Of a stretch of DNA of 64,000 bases, positions 9,099 through 18,586 are shown in pieces. Position 1 is the first letter of the stretch; each line of letters opens with the position of its first letter. Source of the stretch: Martinezella lusitana (lineage in GTDB: Bacteria > Pseudomonadota > Alphaproteobacteria > Rhizobiales > Rhizobiaceae); the NCBI RefSeq assembly GCF_014207095.1, contig NZ_JACHBG010000010.1:122070-186069 (forward strand). Reading direction: 5' to 3'. The translations under genes and the position numbers were made by a program. Below the pieces are notes generated by a model. The model was not told the origin of the DNA. It saw only the letters and a list, made by a program, of their open reading frames with translations, and made no database searches.

Positions 9099-10124
9099 TC
9101 AGCGCGGCGGCGCGATGGAATCGCGTCGGATCAACCGGCACTCCATCTTCAGCCGCACCGGCGGTTTCTTGGGTTGCGCGATCTTTTCCAGCAGTTCGGC
9201 CACTGCCCATTGCCCCATATCCTCGTGCGGCAGTTTTAGCGTGGTGAGCGGCGGCAGAATTTTTCGAGCAAGACTGTCGTCGTCGAAGCCAACCACCGAG
9301 ATATCGTCTGGGATTTTCAGACCCCGCAGTCTGATCGCATCATAGGCGCCCATCGCCACGCGGTCTGAAAAACAAAACACTGCCGTCGGCGGCGACGGCA
9401 GGTCGAGCAGATGCAGCATCTTCTCCCGGCCGAGATCGAGCGACCAGGCGCCTGAGGCGATCAGCTCGGGATCAACGGCGATGTCATAGGTGGTCAGCGC
9501 CTGACGGTAGCCGCTCAACCGATCACGGGCTGCCTCAAGCCTATCCTTGCCCGCATCGATCATGGCGATCCGGCGATGCCCTGCCTTGATCAGCGCTTCC
9601 GTGGCGGCAAAGCCGCCGGCAAGATCGCCCGGGATGATGGAGGAAAACTCAGCCCGCTGTTGATGGCAGTTCAGAAGCACCGTCGGATAGTTTCCGAGTT
9701 TTGCGGGCAGTACCGGGGCCAACTGGGTGATCAGGGTGGCATAAATCACCCCAACGATCTGACGCCTGCCCAGGTAATCGAGAATGGATTCCGCGAATTC
9801 GACCTGTCCGCCAGTCACGACGGTGAGTGCCGCAAGCCCCTGCCCTTCGGCGGCTTCACGCACGCCCTCGATCAGCGGTGCGGCGTGATGCGAGGCCATC
9901 AGATCGTCGATCAGAAGCACGATGATTCCGCCGATCGGGCCATTGGCCGGCGTGCTCTTGCGATAGCCCAGCTCCTCGGCAACGGTGAGAACGCGCGTGC
10001 GCATCTCCTCCGATACGCGCTTGCCGGGCGCCGCATTCAATACCAGTGAAACCGTGGCATGCGAAACGCCGACCTTTGCGGCGATGTCGGACATTGTTGG
10101 TCGTTTCGTCGTTTTGTCGTTCAC
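9099..10124 (-). CDS. LacI-family transcriptional regulator
   Basis: A LacI/GalR repressor of about 341 residues. The N-terminal helix-turn-helix (TMSDIAAKVGVSHATVSLVLN) and hinge are followed by a periplasmic-binding-protein-like sugar-sensing core with ASHHAAPLIEGV, a RIAMIDAG segment and FSDRVAMGAYDAIR. I favour the GTG at 10124; other candidates are a GTG at 10151 and the ATG at 10094 that begins the HTH. It is divergent from the GH2 gene and the sugar ABC importer, so it probably represses them until a sugar or glycoside inducer binds (inference). Confidence 0.9.
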   Translation of the reverse strand: MNDKTTKRPTMSDIAAKVGVSHATVSLVLNAAPGKRVSEEMRTRVLTVAEELGYRKSTPANGPIGGIIVLLIDDLMASHHAAPLIEGVREAAEGQGLAALTVVTGGQVEFAESILDYLGRRQIVGVIYATLITQLAPVLPAKLGNYPTVLLNCHQQRAEFSSIIPGDLAGGFAATEALIKAGHRRIAMIDAGKDRLEAARDRLSGYRQALTTYDIAVDPELIASGAWSLDLGREKMLHLLDLPSPPTAVFCFSDRVAMGAYDAIRLRGLKIPDDISVVGFDDDSLARKILPPLTTLKLPHEDMGQWAVAELLEKIAQPKKPPVRLKMECRLIRRDSIAPPR

Positions 10125-10210
10125 TCGGTTTCTTTCTTGGACAGCTGGCACGCACGTTAGAAAATCTGGCGGACAATGTGAAGCGGCGGCTCTTGCGGAT
10201 GTTAATTTTT

Positions 10211-10237
10211 TAAGTTACGAAACCTATATGTAACTTA
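10211..10237. promoter_or_regulatory. Inverted repeat in the LacI/GH2 promoter region
   Basis: TAAGTTAC-N11-GTAACTTA, with two perfect 8-bp arms, lies 37 bp before the GH2 start in the AT-rich gap shared with the LacI gene. Position suggests an operator. The 11-bp spacing is wider than the compact palindromes usual for LacI proteins, so the binding protein is uncertain. Confidence 0.4.
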
Positions 10238-10273
10238 TTTTGTGACTAAATCCAACTGGAAAGCTTGCGGCCC

Positions 10274-13015
10274 ATGACCATCGCCTCTCGCCGTTTCACC
10301 GACACCCAATCGGGGCCGCGTTCGCGCCTGTCACTGGATGGGATTTGGGATTTTCAGCTGGAGGGGCGGGAGCGCACGACCATCCCTGTCCCCGGGCCCT
10401 GGCAAGCCCATCTTACCGATCTGCGTGCCGCGGCGGGTGTTGCAACCTATTCCCGCCTGGTCACCGTGCCGCAAGACTGGCTCGGTCGCCAGGTCATCGT
10501 GCATTTCGGCGCAGTGAACTATTTCGCTGAAGTATCCGTCAATGGTTGCCCGCTGGGGTCGCATGAGGGCGGCTATTTGCCGTTTGAATTCGTCATTCCA
10601 GCCGACATGCATGGACAAGAATTGCACCTGGATGTGCGTGTGACGTTGCCGAGCGCCGACGCACAAGCCTTCCCCGATTTTCCCTTTGATGAAATTCCGC
10701 ATGGCAAGCAGAGTTGGTACGGCATGTTGGGCGGCATCTGGCAGTCTGTCTGGCTTGAATGCCGTTGCGAGGCGCATATCGCGCATCAGGGCATTCGCGC
10801 CGATCTCGTGACCGGAGATGTGACCGTTGACGTCGAGCTGGCAGCGGCCTTCACCGGCACAATGCACGTGACGCTTTTCGACCGGAAAGGCACGGTAGCG
10901 GCATCCGCCGAGCTTGCAGTTGATGCAGAGACGCACGCATCAGCCGAGCTGAATATTGCCAAGGTCGAGGCCTGGTCGCTCGACGATCCCGCGCTTTATC
11001 GTGCCGTCGTCGAACTGCATCAGCGCGACATCGTCATCGACGTCGCCGCAGAGAATTTCGGCTTCCGAACCTTCGAGGCGAGAGACGGAAGATTCTTCCT
11101 GAACGGCCAACCATTCTACATGCGCGGTGCGCTCGACCAAGACTACTATCCCGAAGGCATCTACACGCCGCCGTCGCTGGAGTTTCTGGAGGACCAGGCA
11201 CGCAAATCGAAAGAGCTCGGCCTCAATCTCCTGCGCTGCCATATCAAGGTTCCCGACCCGCGCTATTATGACGTTGCCGATCGCTTTGGCCTGCTTGTCT
11301 GGACGGAAATCCCCAATATCCAGACGTTCACCGAGAAGTCGGCACAGCGTTTGCTCGATACGATGGAAGGTATCCTGCGCCGCGATGGCAACCACCCCTC
11401 CATCGTGATCTGGACCATCATCAACGAAGATTGGGGGACGCGTCTCGTCGAAAGCACCGATCAGCGCTTGTGGCTTCACAACGCCTATCATTGGCTGAAG
11501 AGAAAAGATCCGACGCGACTGGTGGTCGACAATTCCGCCTGCGTTCCGAACTTCCATGTCGTTTCCGACATCGACGATTACCACTACTATGCTTCGGTGC
11601 CGGAAATGGCGCGCGAATGGGCCGACTGGGTTTCGGCCTTCGCCAAGCGACCCAACTGGTCCTATTCGCCGAACGGCGATGCGACGCGGCGGGGCGACGA
11701 GCCCCTCGTCGTCTCCGAATTCGGTGTCTGGGGGCTACCGCATCCCGAAAAGCTGAAGCGGAATGACGAGGAGCCGTTCTGGTTCATCAACGGTCTCGAA
11801 TGGGACAGCGAGGGCGCGACCTATCCGCATGGAGTCGAACAGCGCTTCCGCACCTATCAGTTCGACAAGGTCTTTCCGTCTTTCGGCTCCTTTATCGAGG
11901 ATACGCAGTGGCATCAGTTCAATGCGCTGAAGTTTGAAATCGAAGAGATGCGCCGTCATGCCTCGATCCAGGGCTATGTCATCACCGAGCTCACCGACCT
12001 GCACTGGGAGGCGAACGGCCTGATGGACATGGAGCGCAATCCGCGCGCCTATCACAATCGCTTCCATGAGATTAATGGCGACGTGGTCATCGTGCCGCGC
12101 ATGCAGCGATATGCGGTCTGGGCCGGCAGTATTGCCAGTGTCGAGCTCGAAATCTCGAGTGGCGGCAAGGTGCTGCCGGCGGCGGAATTAACCTGGAGCA
12201 TCGACGGTGCCGCAGCCGGTAAGATGGCAGTCCCAGCGCAGGATGCGACCACGGTGCATCGCCTGCCGGCACTGGCATTGTCCTTTGCGGCAGACATGAC
12301 CGGAAAGCGGACGAGCGTCCAGTTCTCACTCGCGGTCGCAGGCAAGGAGATCGCGCGCAACAGCGTCGATATCAGCGTCTACTCCGCCCGGGCTAAGCCA
12401 ACACTATCCGTCTTCTCGGCAGAGCCGGAAATCGAACGCTATCTGGCGGGTCTTGGCTACCAGCTGGTCAATGCAGACAAAGCGGATGTGCGGGTGGTAT
12501 CGACGCTCAGCCAGGCCGATATCGACGCCATGGAGCATGGTGCCCGCTACGTGACGCTTGCCGACGCGGCACCCCTGCCCTTTGGCAATCTGCGCAATGA
12601 TCAACCGAATTGGAACTATCCGACCGGAGGCGATCGAGGGCAGGCCATGCCTCAGATGCGCGTAACAGAGCGCAATGGCACGATCTGGAAAGGCAATTGG
12701 GTGACCGGCTTTAGCTGGGTGAAACGCACCGGCGTATTCGATCGCCTGCCCGGCGGCCCGCTCAACGACCTCTCTTTTGTCGGCGTCAATCCCAACCGCG
12801 TCATTACCGGATTCAGGCCGATCCATTTCGACGGGCTGGTTCATGCCGGCACGATGGCAGGCTGGATCCACAAGCCCTGCGCAACGATCGCCGAACGCAG
12901 GGTCGGCGTCGGTCGCATCGTGGCAACGACCTTCGGTCTGATGCGTGAGGCTCCCGGCGCCGATCCGGTCGCCGCGACCTTGCTCGATTGTGTCATCGAG
13001 ACTGCGGTCGGATAG
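10274..13015 (+). CDS. Glycoside hydrolase family 2 protein (beta-glucuronidase/beta-galactosidase-like)
   Basis: A 913-residue retaining glycosidase. It has an N-terminal sugar-binding (jelly-roll) domain (LDGIWDFQLEG, VPGPWQ), an immunoglobulin-like middle domain ending FGFRTFEARDGRFFLNG, and a TIM barrel. The acid/base is E385 in IINEDWG and the nucleophile is E482 in VVSEFGVWG. A further 300 or so C-terminal residues form extra beta-rich domains. There is no signal peptide, so it acts in the cytoplasm on imported glycosides. I start at the ATG of MTIASRR. The carbohydrate ABC importer follows 48 bp downstream and a LacI repressor is divergent, so the three form one catabolic locus. The exact linkage cleaved cannot be read from sequence. 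Confidence 0.9.
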   Translation: MTIASRRFTDTQSGPRSRLSLDGIWDFQLEGRERTTIPVPGPWQAHLTDLRAAAGVATYSRLVTVPQDWLGRQVIVHFGAVNYFAEVSVNGCPLGSHEGGYLPFEFVIPADMHGQELHLDVRVTLPSADAQAFPDFPFDEIPHGKQSWYGMLGGIWQSVWLECRCEAHIAHQGIRADLVTGDVTVDVELAAAFTGTMHVTLFDRKGTVAASAELAVDAETHASAELNIAKVEAWSLDDPALYRAVVELHQRDIVIDVAAENFGFRTFEARDGRFFLNGQPFYMRGALDQDYYPEGIYTPPSLEFLEDQARKSKELGLNLLRCHIKVPDPRYYDVADRFGLLVWTEIPNIQTFTEKSAQRLLDTMEGILRRDGNHPSIVIWTIINEDWGTRLVESTDQRLWLHNAYHWLKRKDPTRLVVDNSACVPNFHVVSDIDDYHYYASVPEMAREWADWVSAFAKRPNWSYSPNGDATRRGDEPLVVSEFGVWGLPHPEKLKRNDEEPFWFINGLEWDSEGATYPHGVEQRFRTYQFDKVFPSFGSFIEDTQWHQFNALKFEIEEMRRHASIQGYVITELTDLHWEANGLMDMERNPRAYHNRFHEINGDVVIVPRMQRYAVWAGSIASVELEISSGGKVLPAAELTWSIDGAAAGKMAVPAQDATTVHRLPALALSFAADMTGKRTSVQFSLAVAGKEIARNSVDISVYSARAKPTLSVFSAEPEIERYLAGLGYQLVNADKADVRVVSTLSQADIDAMEHGARYVTLADAAPLPFGNLRNDQPNWNYPTGGDRGQAMPQMRVTERNGTIWKGNWVTGFSWVKRTGVFDRLPGGPLNDLSFVGVNPNRVITGFRPIHFDGLVHAGTMAGWIHKPCATIAERRVGVGRIVATTFGLMREAPGADPVAATLLDCVIETAVG

Positions 13016-13063
13016 GCGGCCCCAGTAAAATCAATCGCCGCGTATGACCGGGAGGAGGTTTAG

Positions 13064-14158
13064 GTGGCCAACACAGTTGCAGGCGTGAGCATCCGCGGCG
13101 TTTCCAAGAGTTTTGGCGCGGTGGAGGTGCTCAACGACATCTCGCTCGGCATAGAGCGCGGCGAGTTCATCGTTTTCCTTGGTGCCTCCGGCTGCGGCAA
13201 GTCCACGCTCCTGCGGATGATCGCCGGGCTGGAGACGATTTCCGGCGGCGAGATCTGGATCGGTGGGCGTCGCGTCGATCAGCTGACACCTGGCCAGCGC
13301 GGCGTATCCATGGTGTTCCAGTCCTATGCGCTCTATCCGCATATGAGTGTTCGGGAAAACCTTGCCTTCGGGCTGGTCAATATTCGCACGCCGAAAGCCG
13401 AGATCGAAACCCGGATTTCGGCTGCGGCCAAAATGCTGGAGATGGAACATCTCCTCGAGCGAAAGCCGGCCCAGCTATCCGGTGGCCAGCGTCAGCGCGT
13501 TGCGATCGGTCGCGCTATTGTGCGCGAACCCGATGTCTTTCTTTTCGACGAACCCTTATCGAACCTGGATGCCGGCTTGCGCACACGCACCCGTTTCGAA
13601 CTGGCCCAGTTACACGAACGTCTTGGCGCCACGATGGTTTTTGTGACCCATGACCAGATCGAGGCAATGACCCTTGCGACCCGGATTGTCCTTCTCAACA
13701 AGGGAAGGGTCGAGCAAGTGGGCGCGCCCATGGAGATTTATTCCCGGCCAAGCACGCGCTACGTCGCGCAATTTGTCGGCTCGCCGCCAATGAATTTCTT
13801 GCCGGTCGCCAAAATCGAGGACGCTCCGGGCGGCGCGATTGCCGTCACGACCGCCGGCACAAGGCTGCACACCGCCATTCGCTTCGATGGCCTGCCAACC
13901 GATAACCTCACACTTGGCGTCCGGCCGGAGAATTTGACGGTCGCTCCTGATGGCCAGGTGAAAGGTCGGGTCGTCACCGTCGAACAGATGGGCGACCGCT
14001 CGCTCATCCATGCCGAACTAAGCGATGGCACGCGGATCATCGGCGTCGACGCGCCCGTCACAACGGTGCGCAATGGAGCGGAAATCGCCTTTGCCGCCGA
14101 AGGTGCGAAGGCGGCGCTGTTTGACAGCATGGGCAAAGGATACCACGCAGCCAGCTAG
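13064..14158 (+). CDS. Carbohydrate ABC transporter ATPase (UgpC/MsmK/MalK-type)
   Basis: A 364-residue ATPase for CUT1 sugar import. Walker A GASGCGKST, Q-loop QSYALYPHMS, signature LSGGQRQRVAIGRA, Walker B VFLFDEPLSNLD and H-loop VTHDQIEAM are present. The C-terminal TOBE domain (LGVRPENLTV, GDRSLIHAEL) is the regulatory MalK-like part. The start is GTG with a strong GGGAGGAGG site upstream. Unusually for the class, the ATPase gene precedes the binding-protein gene; it directly follows GH2. Confidence 0.92.
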   Translation: MANTVAGVSIRGVSKSFGAVEVLNDISLGIERGEFIVFLGASGCGKSTLLRMIAGLETISGGEIWIGGRRVDQLTPGQRGVSMVFQSYALYPHMSVRENLAFGLVNIRTPKAEIETRISAAAKMLEMEHLLERKPAQLSGGQRQRVAIGRAIVREPDVFLFDEPLSNLDAGLRTRTRFELAQLHERLGATMVFVTHDQIEAMTLATRIVLLNKGRVEQVGAPMEIYSRPSTRYVAQFVGSPPMNFLPVAKIEDAPGGAIAVTTAGTRLHTAIRFDGLPTDNLTLGVRPENLTVAPDGQVKGRVVTVEQMGDRSLIHAELSDGTRIIGVDAPVTTVRNGAEIAFAAEGAKAALFDSMGKGYHAAS

Positions 14159-14234
14159 GCTGTGGCGCAAGACATGAAGGCCTTCCGTTCGCGGTGGCCC
14201 CGGCAGGAAAACCGATCAGCCTGGAGGAGTGAAA

Positions 14235-15494
14235 ATGCGTAATCTATTGAAAGCATCGATCGCGGCGATAGCCGTCATGACTGCCTTTCCGGCATTCGCA
14301 GTCGAAAATGTCGTCTGGTGGGACTTTCTGTCGGGAGGCGACGGCGTGCGTATGAAGGCGCTAATCCAGCGCTTCAACGAAGAGCACAAGGACAAGATCG
14401 AGATCAAGGGGACCACCCTGGAATGGGGCGTTCCCTATTACACCAAGCTGCAGACATCGGCGGCCGTCGGTCAGGGACCCGACATCGCGACCTACCACCT
14501 GTCGCGTCTAGCGGGTGCGGTGACCGCCAAGACCGTCTCGCCAATCGATCCGAAGGAACTAGAAGCTGTCGGCTTGAAGGATAGTGACTATCCGCCGAAC
14601 GCAATCGCCGCTTCGACGGTCGACAAGGTCCGCTATGCCGTTCCGTTCGACGTGCATGGCGAGGTGCTTTACTACAACAAGAATGTGCTCAAGGAGCTCG
14701 GCGTCTTGGGGTCTGACGGCAAACCCACCGGTATCGACACGCTGGATGGCTGGCGTGCGCTGCTCGCCAAGGCCAAGACGGCCGGCAAGAACGGCGTCGT
14801 CATCGCCTCGTCCAACGGCGACCTGCGCGATATCTACACGCTGTTTGGCCAGCTCGGCGGCGAGTTGACCGCCAATGGCAAGTTCCTGCAAGGGAACAAT
14901 CTCGGCAAGATGGAGAAGGCCTACAACGAGGTTGCCGATTGGGTGAAGCAAGGTTGGGCGCAACCCTATATCGATTCCGAAACCATCACCCCTACCTTCC
15001 TCGCCGGGCAATCCGCCTTCTTCCTCAACGGCAACTGGGAACTGCCGACCATGGAAACCGAAAAGGCCAAGGGCAACGGTTTCGATTACGGTATGGTCAA
15101 CATCCCGGCCTGGATGGGCAAGCCCGCCAACTGGTCGGACTCGCATTCCTTCGTGATCCCCAACAATGTCGGGGTGAAGATGACGCCGGAGAAGCGCGCC
15201 GCGGTGCTCGAAGTCATCCATTGGATGAATGTGAACTCCCTGGAATGGGCCGCAGCCGGTCATATTCCGGCTTATCTGCCCGTCAGCACGTCTGATGCCT
15301 ACAAGGCCCTCAAGCCGCAAGCGGACTATGCGGCCATGGCGCTCAACGCCTTCTACATGCCGAAAACGCCGCTCACCGGTGCCGCATCCAAATTCGACGA
15401 TGACTGGCAGAACATGGCGTCCGGCCCGCTGAACGGCGAGGGAGATGCCAAGGAAACACTTGAGAAGTTCCGCGATCACATGAACTCTCAGTGA
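14235..15494 (+). CDS. Sugar ABC transporter substrate-binding protein (SBP family 1)
   Basis: A 419-residue periplasmic binding protein with a signal peptide (MRNLLKASIAAIAVMTAFPAFA) and a UgpB/MalE-like mature domain (VVWWDFLSGGDGVRMKALIQ, GQGPDIATYH, VPFDVHGEVLYYNKNVLKELG). GGAGGA lies 6 nt before the chosen ATG; a GTG two codons earlier is possible. It serves the permeases downstream, and its ligand is presumably the glycoside that GH2 splits (inference). A strong stem-loop follows its stop codon. Confidence 0.92.
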   Translation: MRNLLKASIAAIAVMTAFPAFAVENVVWWDFLSGGDGVRMKALIQRFNEEHKDKIEIKGTTLEWGVPYYTKLQTSAAVGQGPDIATYHLSRLAGAVTAKTVSPIDPKELEAVGLKDSDYPPNAIAASTVDKVRYAVPFDVHGEVLYYNKNVLKELGVLGSDGKPTGIDTLDGWRALLAKAKTAGKNGVVIASSNGDLRDIYTLFGQLGGELTANGKFLQGNNLGKMEKAYNEVADWVKQGWAQPYIDSETITPTFLAGQSAFFLNGNWELPTMETEKAKGNGFDYGMVNIPAWMGKPANWSDSHSFVIPNNVGVKMTPEKRAAVLEVIHWMNVNSLEWAAAGHIPAYLPVSTSDAYKALKPQADYAAMALNAFYMPKTPLTGAASKFDDDWQNMASGPLNGEGDAKETLEKFRDHMNSQ

Positions 15495-15510
15495 TATCTC
15501 ACGTCAACAG

Positions 15511-15536
15511 TCCCGGGGCTGGAGCAAGCCCCGGGA
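15511..15536 (+). terminator. Intercistronic stem-loop after the sugar-binding protein gene
   Basis: TCCCGGGGCT and AGCCCCGGGA form a perfect 10-bp stem with a 6-nt loop between the binding-protein stop and the permease start. There is no T tract, so partial attenuation or mRNA 3'-end protection is more likely than full termination. This would keep the binding protein more abundant than the permeases. Confidence 0.6.
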
Positions 15537-15559
15537 TCGCAAACCGAGGCAGGTAACAG

Positions 15560-16453
15560 ATGGCCGCAGTCAGCAACAGGAAGAAGGACAACATGATCGC
15601 AGCGCTGCTGGTTGCGCCTGCGGTCATTACCTTTCTGATCATCTTTGCCTATCCGACATGGCGGATGGTGGCGATGAGCCTGACCAATGCGCCGCTGATC
15701 GGTCCCGGCGAATGGGTCGGTCTCGATAATTACGTGCGCCAATTGTCGTCCCCGCAACTGCAAAAAGCGCTTCTGAACACGCTGTATTTCATAGTCCTGA
15801 CCGTCGTCCCGGGTACGCTCCTCGCGCTTGTCATCGCGATGGGCGTCAGCCGCTTGAGCGGGCGCATACAGATGCTGGTCCTGGCATGCTTTTTTCTTCC
15901 GTCGATCCTGCCGGTTTCCGTCGTGACGCAGATCTGGACCTGGATTGCAAACATGCAATATGGCGTGCTCCAGAACCTTATCGGTCTGTTTACCGGTGGC
16001 CGGCCGCTACCGGTGCTGCGCGCTCCCTCGTATTTCATGCCCTCGGTCGCTGTCGTCACCATCTGGTGGACAATCGGCTTCAACATCCTGCTGTTTCTTG
16101 CCGCGCTGCGCAGCATCTCGCCCGATGTCTATGAGGCTGCTGCACTCGACAATGCCAGCCGCTGGAGGGTGTTTTCGAAAATTACCTGGCCGCTGATCTG
16201 GCCGGTGACCGCATTGGTGCTGACGCTGCAGCTGATTGCGCAGTTCAAGATCTTTGCACAGCCCTACCTGCTGGGCTACTTCGCTCATACGCCGGCCGAT
16301 GCGCAATCCGTGGTCATGACAGTCATCTACGACCTCGCCTTCAAACAGAACAAGGGCGGAGAAGGCGCAGCGGTCGCCACCATCCTGTTCGTCATCATCC
16401 TGATTGCCTCCGTCCTGCAATATCAGTTCCTGCGTGCGCGAGGCGAAAAATGA
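15560..16453 (+). CDS. Sugar ABC transporter permease (MalF/UgpA-type)
   Basis: A 297-residue inner-membrane permease with about six hydrophobic spans and the EAA motif YEAAALDNASRWRVFSKITW, which docks on the ATPase. The first helix (AALLVAPAVITFLIIFAYPTW) is typical of CUT1 permeases. It overlaps the next permease start by 4 bp (ATGA), so the pair is translationally coupled. Confidence 0.92.
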   Translation: MAAVSNRKKDNMIAALLVAPAVITFLIIFAYPTWRMVAMSLTNAPLIGPGEWVGLDNYVRQLSSPQLQKALLNTLYFIVLTVVPGTLLALVIAMGVSRLSGRIQMLVLACFFLPSILPVSVVTQIWTWIANMQYGVLQNLIGLFTGGRPLPVLRAPSYFMPSVAVVTIWWTIGFNILLFLAALRSISPDVYEAAALDNASRWRVFSKITWPLIWPVTALVLTLQLIAQFKIFAQPYLLGYFAHTPADAQSVVMTVIYDLAFKQNKGGEGAAVATILFVIILIASVLQYQFLRARGEK

Positions 16454-17331
16454 GCGTTTCGATGATTGATCAGCAGGCAGGCCTGACAATAGCGACCAGA
16501 AGCGTTGCCTCGGGCAAATGGGTGAGCCGCGGGCTTACAGCGCTGACCCTTCTCGGAGCGCTGATCTGGTTTTTTCCCCTTTACTGGGCGATCGTAACCT
16601 CGCTCAAATCCGATACCGAAGTGGTGAGCCGAACCACCTCGCTCCTTCCCTCGGCGCCGACGCTTGAGCCCTATCGCTATGTGATCGCGCATTCGAGCAT
16701 CGTGCAATGGTATATCAACTCGGTCGGCACATCGGCGATCATCGCGATCGTGGTGCTGGCGATAAGCGTTTGCTGCGCTTATGCGCTCAGCCAGATTCAG
16801 TTTCCCGGACGGCGCCTGATCTATGGCGCACTGATCGCCTCGGTGATGGTGCCGGCTGAAGCGCTCATCATCAATCATTTCGTGTTGATGAACACTTTCG
16901 GTCTCATCAACAGCTGGGGCGGCATCGTGCTGCCGCAGTTGGTCGTCCCATCCGTGATCATCATTCTCAAACAGTTCTTCGACCAGATCCCGAAGGAGTT
17001 TCGCGAGGCGGCGATGCTCGACAATGCCGGGCATTTGACGACGCTTTGGAAGATCTATGTGCCGATGAACTGGGGTGTCATGACCGCACTGGGCATCACG
17101 ACTTTCATCGCGGCATGGAACAATTTCCTCTGGCCGTTCCTGGTTGCGACGTCGGACGCCACAATCACCATTCCTGTCGGTATCACCCAGGTGAAGGACG
17201 TCTTCGGCGTGCGCTTCGCCAAGGACATGGCGGCAGCGGTTCTGGCCGGTCTTCCCGTCGCCATTCTGTACCTTCTCTTCCAAAGGCAGATCACACGCGC
17301 CATCATGTTGTCAGCCGGGATCAAGGGTTAG
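16450..17331 (+). CDS. Sugar ABC transporter permease (MalG/UgpE-type)
   Basis: A 293-residue partner permease with six predicted helices and the EAA motif FREAAMLDNAGHLTTLWKIY. A short cytoplasmic N-terminus precedes the first helix (LTLLGALIWFFPLYWAIVT). It is the last gene of the GH2/carbohydrate operon. Confidence 0.92.
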   Translation: MSVSMIDQQAGLTIATRSVASGKWVSRGLTALTLLGALIWFFPLYWAIVTSLKSDTEVVSRTTSLLPSAPTLEPYRYVIAHSSIVQWYINSVGTSAIIAIVVLAISVCCAYALSQIQFPGRRLIYGALIASVMVPAEALIINHFVLMNTFGLINSWGGIVLPQLVVPSVIIILKQFFDQIPKEFREAAMLDNAGHLTTLWKIYVPMNWGVMTALGITTFIAAWNNFLWPFLVATSDATITIPVGITQVKDVFGVRFAKDMAAAVLAGLPVAILYLLFQRQITRAIMLSAGIKG

Positions 17332-17448
17332 CGGCGCCACTCATCAAACCGACCCACTGGTATTGCAATGAAACTGCGGTTGGCGCTGCGCCAGGATTGC
17401 GGGACTTGGCGCAGCTATATGTGACCATTTGTTCGACGGTCGTTCCGC

Positions 17449-17871
17449 TTACTGCTGTGCGGGCGCAGTTTTCTGAATTTTGTCCTGAACCTTCTTAACG
17501 AGCGCCGGATCCTTCTTTGCGGCAGCTAGGATAGCGTTGTATTCGTCTACCGACATGTCCGGTGACGTCTGAACAGCCTGCACCATTTGCTTACTTGCCT
17601 CGGCTTGCAGCTGTTGCTTTGCGGTGGGATCGGCTGTTGCTCCTATCTTGGCTGAATAGTCCTGCTTGATCTTGTCCACCTTGAGATAGGCAACTGTAAA
17701 AGCATCGATTTTTTGATCGCTGACAGATGCAGCCGTGGCAACGCTACCTGTTTGAACTTGATTTGGTTGCTTGTCTTGCGTTGCTTGCTGTGCAAAAGCC
17801 GAGTTGCTGATAAACATCAGGCTCAAGGCCGCAACTGTTAGCGATGCGACGGGGATATAGCGATTGATCAT
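17449..17871 (-). CDS. DUF4168-like secreted protein
   Basis: A 140-residue exported protein with a clear signal peptide (MINRYIPVASLTVAALSLMFISNSAFA). The mature region is helical, rich in K, Q and A, and contains IDAFTVAYLKVDKIKQDY and SVDEYNAILAAAKKDPALVKKV, which resemble the DUF4168 pattern. I chose this start because GAGGAA lies 6 nt upstream and the signal peptide begins here; a longer open frame upstream is not protein-like. Function unknown; probably periplasmic. It runs toward the sugar operon. Confidence 0.75.
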   Translation of the reverse strand: MINRYIPVASLTVAALSLMFISNSAFAQQATQDKQPNQVQTGSVATAASVSDQKIDAFTVAYLKVDKIKQDYSAKIGATADPTAKQQLQAEASKQMVQAVQTSPDMSVDEYNAILAAAKKDPALVKKVQDKIQKTAPAQQ

Positions 17872-18220
17872 CTCAATTCCTCTTCGATAGTGCTGGTGAA
17901 ACACCTCTTTAACGGGGTAGAGCAAATGGCGGCATAGGGCGTTGATTTTGCCGTTGGCCAGGGTTGAGGAACGATCTGTCGACAATGCGACCGTCAAATG
18001 TTTTCTATGGGGCAATAGCGCGACGATCCGCCGGCCACGAGGCGGCGGTTTTGTGGCTGAAGCGAGTTTCACGAGTGCAAGGTCGCTTTTGCTTCGACAG
18101 CAACGACCTGTTCCCGACCGTCGACCGGTCCGACACCGGCTGCGTCACCATGGGTCAGGTGCGCCAGCACCACGCCGATCCCGGAAGGTTCAACGGCTAC
18201 ACCTGACGCGCTGAGGCCCT
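17872..18220. other. Gap without a confident gene
   Basis: The stretch between the DUF4168-like and EthD-like genes holds the promoter side of the former. On the plus strand, about 40 codons (CFDSNDLFPTVDRSDTGCVT, ending near 18206) read like the tail of a protein but have no start or recognisable family. It may be a gene remnant. Confidence 0.3.
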
Positions 18221-18535
18221 CTACACTCCAACGATTTCGCTGAACTGCACGATGGGCACGATGTCCGTATAGTTGGCGACATCCGCGACGATCTCCGCGC
18301 GGTGGGGGCCGAACGCCGCCTGGAACGTCTCCAGGCTCGGCGAGTAGACGTGGCACGCCGCGACGAACTCCGGCGCGCTTCCAGGTTCGCGACCCACGAG
18401 GCCTTTCTCGATCTCGTAGCGCAGGCAGGCATCGCCGAGCCGCTGCTGGATCAGCGGCAGGTGATGGGTGCGGTAGTAGTCGTGATCGAACTTGGAGCCG
18501 CCATCGGCCGGATAGTAAACGCTCATCTTAATCAT
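18221..18535 (-). CDS. EthD-like family protein
   Basis: A 104-residue ferredoxin-like (dimeric alpha/beta barrel) protein of the EthD type: MIKMSVYYP with KFDHDYYRTHHLPLIQQRLG near the start and YTDIVPIVQFSEIV at the end match the family pattern. EthD was named from an ether-degradation cluster; most members are small proteins of unknown role. AGGAG lies 6 nt before the ATG. No partner gene is adjacent; an IS remnant lies just upstream. Confidence 0.8.
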   Translation of the reverse strand: MIKMSVYYPADGGSKFDHDYYRTHHLPLIQQRLGDACLRYEIEKGLVGREPGSAPEFVAACHVYSPSLETFQAAFGPHRAEIVADVANYTDIVPIVQFSEIVGV

Positions 18536-18586
18536 GTCGGGCTCCTGCCTGAACGCCTCTCCGAGCGTCCGCGAAGCCTTTCTAGG

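Noticed and set aside
17300..17325. ATGTTGTCAGCC near the end of the sugar permease gene as a parS half-site
   Set aside because: Only the left half resembles the type 2 site, there is no dyad, and it is inside coding sequence.
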